DNA of 10,266 bases from Bryobacterales bacterium (GTDB taxonomy: Bacteria; Acidobacteriota; Terriglobia; Bryobacterales; Bryobacteraceae), in the NCBI GenBank assembly GCA_003154855.1, contig PMEV01000444.1, positions 1 through 10,266 of the forward strand, written 5' to 3'. Both the position numbers and the translations under genes were made by a program. A model generated the notes under the pieces. That model did not search any database, was not told where the DNA came from, and saw only the letters and a list, made by a program, of their open reading frames with translations. This document shows positions 6,905 through 10,266 of the stretch, piece by piece (within the stretch, counting starts at the first letter, position 1; each line of letters opens with the position of its first letter).

Positions 6905-8836
6905 TTACTGCGGTTGGACGGACTGCCGTTTCACCCAGGCCACCACCAGGCGCAGCTCTTCATAGGTAACATCGGGCGGAAGGACATCCTTGAGCGTCTT
7001 GAGGCGGTCGGTGCCGAGGCGACGGGCGGCGTCGGCGATCTCGTTGTGGCGCGACTCGCCGACCCAGTCCATGCGGTATTCGACGCGGCCTTCGGCGACC
7101 AGTTCCACCACCACTTCGACGACGGTCGATAGGCGGCGGCCTCGAATGCGGGCGATCTCCTCGAGCGATTTGCCTTCGGCGAGCAGCGCGGTAGTTTCTT
7201 CGGCTGGAGAAGCCTGGCGCTCCTGGCGCTCGGCGCGCGCGCCATTGCGGAAGGCTTCGAGCGCGGCGAAGATTTCGCTGCCATACTGCTCGGCCTTGCG
7301 TTCGCCGAAACCGAACACGCGCAGCAACTCGCGCAGGTTGGAGGGGCGCTTCCGGCAAAGGTCTTCGAGCGAAGCGTCGGAGAGCACAACATAAGCCGGG
7401 ACAGCGGCGCGTTGCGCAGCGCGAAGGCGCCACTGCTTCAGGAAGTCGAGCATCGCCCGGTCGGCGGGGGGTTCGACGGAAGCCATGGGTGCGGCGGCGC
7501 GGGCCGGCGGCGCTTCGCGGCCGGGCTCGGCGCGCGGGGTTTTGGACGGCGGCGCTTGAACCGGCGGCGCCGCCTTCTTCTTTTTCTTCTTCGCAAAGGA
7601 CTCGACGATGGGCTCATCGAGCCACGCCGGCCGGTTGCCGCAAACGTCGCACATATCGCAGCGTGTCCACTTGGGCGTCTGCCCGAAATGATTGCAGATC
7701 TGCAGGTGGCGGCAGCGGGCGCTCTCGACGAAACGGCGTACGGCGTGGTAGCGCTGCCAGGCGCGCTCTTTTTCCTGCGGGTCCTGCAACTGGTCGATGA
7801 AGTAAGCCAGCAATCCCGTATCCTTGGGCTGCCAGAGCATAACGCAATCGGCGGGCTGGCCATCGCGGCCGGCGCGGCCGGCTTCCTGATAATACTGCTC
7901 GATGGATTTGGGCAGCGAGGTGTGGATGACGGCGCGCACGGCGGCTTTGTTGATGCCGAGGCCGAAGGCGATGGTGCCCACCAGCACGCGCACATCGTCG
8001 TTCATCCAGCGTTCCTGATTGCGGCGCCGGGCGCGGGCCTCCATCTGGCCGTTGTATGGGACGGCGGGAATATCGTGGTTGCCCAGGAAATCGACCAACT
8101 CTTCGACCAGTGCGATGGTGGGCGCGTAGACGATGATGCTCTGCCCGGCGTATGCGCGCGCGGCCTGCAACAGGCGCTGGCGGTGAGAATTCTTGGCGCA
8201 TTCTTCGACCACGTAGCGCAGGTTGGCGCGGTGAAAGCTGGCGATGTATTTGTGCGGGTCGCGGAGCCGGAGCTGATCGAGAATGTCGTGCCGCACGCGG
8301 CGGGTGGCGCTGGCGGTGAAAGCGGCGATGGGGATATCGGGGAAATTCTGACGCAGCGTGGCGAGCTGGCGGTATTCGGGGCGGAACTCGTGGCCCCATT
8401 CGGAAATGCAGTGCGCCTCGTCGATGGCGAACAACGCGATTGGAACCTTTTCGAGCCAGGCCACGGTGTCTTCCCGCGCCAGGCGTTCGGGCGAAAGATA
8501 GAGCAGGCGGAAAGCGCCCTGAGTGGCGGCGCGCATCACGGCGCGCTGCTCCTCGGCCGGCTGCGTGCTGTTGAGCATGGCGGCCGGGATGCCCATGTCG
8601 GCGAGCTGCGCCACCTGGTCATGCATGAGGGCGATCAGCGGGCTGACCACCAGCACGGTGCGGCCGAGAACCAGCGCCGGAAGCTGGTAGCAGAGCGACT
8701 TACCGCCGCCGGTGGGCATGATCACGGCGGCGTCGTGGCCCTCCATCAGGCTCTGAATGATGCGCTCCTGCATGGGCCGGAACGAATCATAGCCCCAATA
8801 CTTCTTCAGGGCTTGGTTGAGGTCGGGCACGTTCAA
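6905..8836 (-). CDS. recQ: RecQ-family ATP-dependent DNA helicase
   Basis: This 643-aa 3'-5' DNA helicase acts in recombination and fork repair. The helicase core shows YWGYDSFRPMQ (13-23), Walker A PTGGGKS (41-47), DEAHCISEWGHEFRPEY (139-155), TASAT (174-178) and motif VI YYQEAGRAGRDG (315-326). The RecQ zinc site is Cys375 with Cys393, Cys396 and Cys399. The winged-helix part of the RQC region seems absent. Instead the zinc site is followed by a linker of about 45 residues with six lysines (416-421) and many Pro/Ala. Then come an HRDC domain (about 459-531) and a C-terminal helix-turn-helix-like region (about 545-637, LLAEGKSLEEIARIRGRRLS), resembling the HTH_40 domain known at helicase C-termini. 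The start is a TTG that directly follows the folK TAG; a GTG at 8830 (two codons in) is an alternative. No Shine-Dalgarno is seen. Confidence 0.95.
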   Translation of the reverse strand: MNVPDLNQALKKYWGYDSFRPMQERIIQSLMEGHDAAVIMPTGGGKSLCYQLPALVLGRTVLVVSPLIALMHDQVAQLADMGIPAAMLNSTQPAEEQRAVMRAATQGAFRLLYLSPERLAREDTVAWLEKVPIALFAIDEAHCISEWGHEFRPEYRQLATLRQNFPDIPIAAFTASATRRVRHDILDQLRLRDPHKYIASFHRANLRYVVEECAKNSHRQRLLQAARAYAGQSIIVYAPTIALVEELVDFLGNHDIPAVPYNGQMEARARRRNQERWMNDDVRVLVGTIAFGLGINKAAVRAVIHTSLPKSIEQYYQEAGRAGRDGQPADCVMLWQPKDTGLLAYFIDQLQDPQEKERAWQRYHAVRRFVESARCRHLQICNHFGQTPKWTRCDMCDVCGNRPAWLDEPIVESFAKKKKKKAAPPVQAPPSKTPRAEPGREAPPARAAAPMASVEPPADRAMLDFLKQWRLRAAQRAAVPAYVVLSDASLEDLCRKRPSNLRELLRVFGFGERKAEQYGSEIFAALEAFRNGARAERQERQASPAEETTALLAEGKSLEEIARIRGRRLSTVVEVVVELVAEGRVEYRMDWVGESRHNEIADAARRLGTDRLKTLKDVLPPDVTYEELRLVVAWVKRQSVQPQ

Positions 8837-9322
8837 CTACGAGTGTATCAATCGCACCACCGCGGGCGGCGCGGCGCGGAGCAACTCGGCGACTGTCTTG
8901 CGGACAACCGGATGCCGCAAATCTGGGGCGAGGTCATGGAGGGGGACAAGCACGAACCGCCGTTCGGCCATGCGCGGGTGCGGAATCTCCAGCTTGCCGC
9001 CGCGCATCACGGCCGTGCCGTAGAGCAGGATATCGATATCGATGATGCGCGGCCCCTTGGGTACCGTGCGCACGCGGCCGAGCACGCGCTCGACCTTCTG
9101 CACTCGCGCCAGAAGCTGCAAGGGAAACAGCGTGGTCTCGGCTTCTACCACAAGGTTGAGGAACCAGCGCTGATCGGTGACGTCGACCGGCTCGGTTTCG
9201 TAGACCGGGCTAGTGCGCAGCGCGCGCAAACCGGGCGCGGCGAGACGCTCGATGGCGGTGCGCAGATTTCGCTCGCGGTCGCCGATATTGGAGCCGAGGC
9301 TGAGATAGGTCAGTTTCGCCAA
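8837..9322 (-). CDS. folK: 2-amino-4-hydroxy-6-hydroxymethyldihydropteridine pyrophosphokinase (HPPK)
   Basis: This 161-aa cytoplasmic enzyme transfers pyrophosphate from ATP to hydroxymethyl-dihydropterin, the step before dihydropteroate synthase in folate synthesis. Family marks are the N-terminus YLSLGSNIGDRERNL (6-20), SPVYETEPV (38-46), FLNLVVEAET (54-63), and the signature KGPRIIDIDILLYG (89-102) with magnesium ligands Asp95 and Asp97, followed by IPHPRMAERRFVLVPL (113-128). The length is normal. The only possible start is TTG at 9322: an in-frame TAG, the stop of the upstream gene, lies just two codons before it, and no ATG or GTG lies at a fitting place. No Shine-Dalgarno is seen, so translation probably depends on ribosomes finishing the upstream 129-aa gene. 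The folK stop abuts the recQ TTG. It stands alone among repair genes, without other folate genes in view. Confidence 0.95.
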   Translation of the reverse strand: MAKLTYLSLGSNIGDRERNLRTAIERLAAPGLRALRTSPVYETEPVDVTDQRWFLNLVVEAETTLFPLQLLARVQKVERVLGRVRTVPKGPRIIDIDILLYGTAVMRGGKLEIPHPRMAERRFVLVPLHDLAPDLRHPVVRKTVAELLRAAPPAVVRLIHS

Positions 9323-9328
9323 GTGAGA

Positions 9329-9718
9329 CTACGAGATGCGGTAGATATAGCTGTGATCCACAAAACGGTCACCGATCGTCCCGGCCAAGTTCCTGCCTTC
9401 GCGCACCTTTTCCTTTTCCCTAAAGGACCGCCTCAGCTCGCGTACGAACGGGTCCTTCATGCGGAGGATCATGATTGGCTCGGTCTTCATGACTTCAATG
9501 TGCGCCCGATCCAGAGCCTTGAACACAATGCCGTAAGCTTCCCTGGGATCTTCAGCGTCGAGCTGGCGAGAGGAAAGCACAAGCCGCCAATCGCCATACT
9601 CACGCAGAAAGAGCGCCCATAGCGCTACGTCGATCTTGACGCGGCTGTCGTCCAGGGCTTTAAGCATCTCCCTTCCGGCGGCGACGTCGGGATTTCTTAC
9701 CAGTACTGTTTGAGCCAT
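9329..9718 (-). CDS. Unrecognised 129-aa protein, partner of the HEPN gene
   Basis: I do not recognise a named family. The protein is soluble, about 129 aa, with an N-terminal helix (GREMLKALDDSRVKID, 15-30), a hydrophobic strand VALWALFLREYGDWRLVLSS (31-50), DPREAYGIVFKALDR (57-71), a strand IMILRMKDP (82-90), a very basic charged helix VRELRRSFREKEKVREGR (92-109), and an end in YIYRIS. From memory it resembles uncharacterised proteins with the pattern ALW...W+L...GP+EAY...YIYR, but I cannot verify that. There is no nucleotidyltransferase GSx...DxD motif, so it is not an MNT antitoxin. The frame is open to 9811, but the ATG at 9718 has a strong ribosome binding site and is chosen. It overlaps the HEPN gene by 22 bases and shares its lower G+C. 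It may be an antitoxin or regulator of the HEPN protein; this is inferred only from its position. Confidence 0.75.
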   Translation of the reverse strand: MAQTVLVRNPDVAAGREMLKALDDSRVKIDVALWALFLREYGDWRLVLSSRQLDAEDPREAYGIVFKALDRAHIEVMKTEPIMILRMKDPFVRELRRSFREKEKVREGRNLAGTIGDRFVDHSYIYRIS

Positions 9719-10107
9719 GAGAAGATCCCACCTCTCCTTTTCATGATAGCCGCTACGAGCCCTTCCGCGTTTTTCGGGTCGGGCCTTCGGTAACGGCTCT
9801 CTTCGGACCATAATTTCACGAAACCCCAGTCTGTTCGAAATGAAGCGGACTTCATCTCCGCCTTGTGCGATTCCTCGAGTTCCGCAAGCTTGATGAGCTC
9901 GTCGAGCTTGTGAGTGTAGCTTTTGTTGACGCGGTCCTTATCCGGGAACTCGTGCCTGCTTGTCTTTTTTGCGATGCACGCCTTGAGCGCGCACTCCACG
10001 GCATAGCCAGCCAGATAGAAAGCGCCATCGTGCAAGCCGGCGTCGAGCAGCGCCTTGGCTTCCTTCGCTCGGATTCTGGAGAGCGCCTGGAGGTCCTTGC
10101 GGTCCAC
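9697..10107 (-). CDS. HEPN-domain protein (putative RNase toxin or nucleotide-binding)
   Basis: This 136-aa all-helical protein carries the HEPN-type core GLHDGAFYLAGYAVECALKACIAK (24-47) and a helix with THKLDELIKLAEL (65-77), then DWGFVKLWSEESRYR (93-107) and an end in WLKQYW. HEPN proteins are often metal-independent RNases in toxin-antitoxin and phage-defence systems, with an Rx4-6H motif. Here Arg59 and His66 (R-x6-H) fit that spacing, but in a mid-protein position, so catalysis is not certain. The start is GTG at 10107, with AGGA seven bases upstream, 24 bases after the ruvB stop. Its 3' end overlaps the next gene by 22 bases. The lower G+C of this pair compared with ruvB, folK and recQ suggests horizontal gain. 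It could instead be a non-catalytic HEPN domain that only binds a ligand. Confidence 0.82.
   Translation of the reverse strand: MDRKDLQALSRIRAKEAKALLDAGLHDGAFYLAGYAVECALKACIAKKTSRHEFPDKDRVNKSYTHKLDELIKLAELEESHKAEMKSASFRTDWGFVKLWSEESRYRRPDPKNAEGLVAAIMKRRGGIFSWLKQYW
9728..9740 (-). promoter_or_regulatory. Strong ribosome binding site of the 129-aa gene
   Basis: The minus strand reads AAAGGAGAGGTGG about nine bases before the ATG at 9718, the best anti-16S match I noticed in the window. It lies inside the HEPN gene and fixes the start of the second cassette gene. It would allow that gene to be translated at a higher rate than the HEPN gene. Confidence 0.75.
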
Positions 10108-10114
10108 GGCTTTA

Positions 10115-10118
10115 TCCT
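10115..10118 (-). promoter_or_regulatory. Ribosome binding site of the HEPN gene
   Basis: AGGA on the minus strand stands seven bases before the GTG at 10107, in the 24-base gap after ruvB. It supports the non-ATG start. Confidence 0.5.
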
Positions 10119-10131
10119 AACAGGCGGCGGC

Positions 10132-10266
10132 TCAGAACAGCCCCGGCTGGCCGTCGTGCGGCAGCTTTCGTTTGACGTTGAAATAGTCGAACGCGAGCTC
10201 GGTTCCGACGCGGCCGCGAGGGGTGCGGTTGAGGAAGCCGAGTTGGATGAGGTACGGCTCGTAGAC
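10132..10266 (-). CDS. ruvB: Holliday junction branch migration ATPase RuvB, C-terminal end
   Basis: Only the last 44 residues and the TGA stop lie in the window; the gene continues beyond the right edge. The translation starts VYEPYLIQLGFLNRTPRGR and ends DYFNVKRKLPHDGQPGLF. EPYLIQ.GF..RTPRGR is the conserved winged-helix DNA-binding end of RuvB, the hexameric motor that, with RuvA, drives branch migration of Holliday junctions. It is the most upstream gene visible of the minus-strand run and may share a transcript with the HEPN pair, folK and recQ. Base composition here (78 of 120 bases G+C over 10141-10260) matches the host genes and contrasts with the adjoining HEPN cassette. Confidence 0.93.
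   Translation of the reverse strand, partial: VYEPYLIQLGFLNRTPRGRVGTELAFDYFNVKRKLPHDGQPGLF

Noticed and set aside
7412..9622. A 736-codon open frame on the plus strand, antisense to recQ, folK and part of the 129-aa gene
   Set aside because: Its translation is His/Gly/Arg/Ala-rich without family motifs, and it lies opposite clearly conserved genes. In GC-rich DNA such antisense frames stay open through codon bias.
9719..9811. Longer start at 9811 for the 129-aa gene
   Set aside because: The extra 31 residues are basic and low in structure and lie within the HEPN coding region. The ATG at 9718 has a strong ribosome binding site.
1..10266. tRNA, rRNA, CRISPR arrays, insertion sequences or attachment sites
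   Set aside because: No repeat-spacer pattern, transposase motif, terminal inverted repeats or tRNA-like sequence was found on reading either strand. The HEPN cassette has no visible flanking repeats.

Overview
The window is about 10.3 kb of GC-rich bacterial DNA (roughly 65% G+C in the stretches I counted) from a dense chromosome with almost no intergenic space. The gene content and protein flavour suggest an Acidobacteriota member, perhaps of the Solibacter/Bryobacterales type: a DinB-fold protein, a DUF4342 protein, an IPT-plus-NHL propeller protein inside a housekeeping operon, and a RecQ with an atypical C-terminus. This placement is inferred from family resemblance, not from a marker gene.

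Left part (1-2528): the 3' end of a DinB-family gene (+) converges with a gene for a large multi-pass membrane protein of GT-C type (-). The membrane protein gene diverges from a small DUF4342 gene (+). The 72-bp divergent spacer holds a 12-bp direct repeat.

Right part (2523-10266): ten genes all lie on the minus strand, with overlaps or gaps of 0-24 nt except for one 93-nt gap before rimO. In transcription order they are ruvB (3' end only), a HEPN-domain gene, an unrecognised 129-aa gene, folK, recQ, rimO, yacG, pgpA, an IPT/NHL-propeller gene and cinA. This looks like one long operon, possibly with an extra promoter in the rimO leader. It mixes DNA repair (RuvB, RecQ), gyrase control (YacG), folate synthesis (FolK), ribosome modification (RimO), phospholipid synthesis (PgpA) and nucleotide salvage (CinA).

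The best candidate for something undescribed is the two-gene HEPN cassette (9329-10107) between ruvB and folK. Its base composition is clearly lower in G+C than its neighbours (407 of 720 bases, 56.5%, over 9361-10080). Its two genes overlap by 22 nt, the second has the strongest ribosome binding site noticed here, and the second product lacks the nucleotidyltransferase motif of the usual HEPN partner. Other points of interest are a RecQ that appears to have lost its winged-helix domain, and a run of TTG start codons (folK, recQ, rimO), two of which follow closely on in-frame TAG stops.
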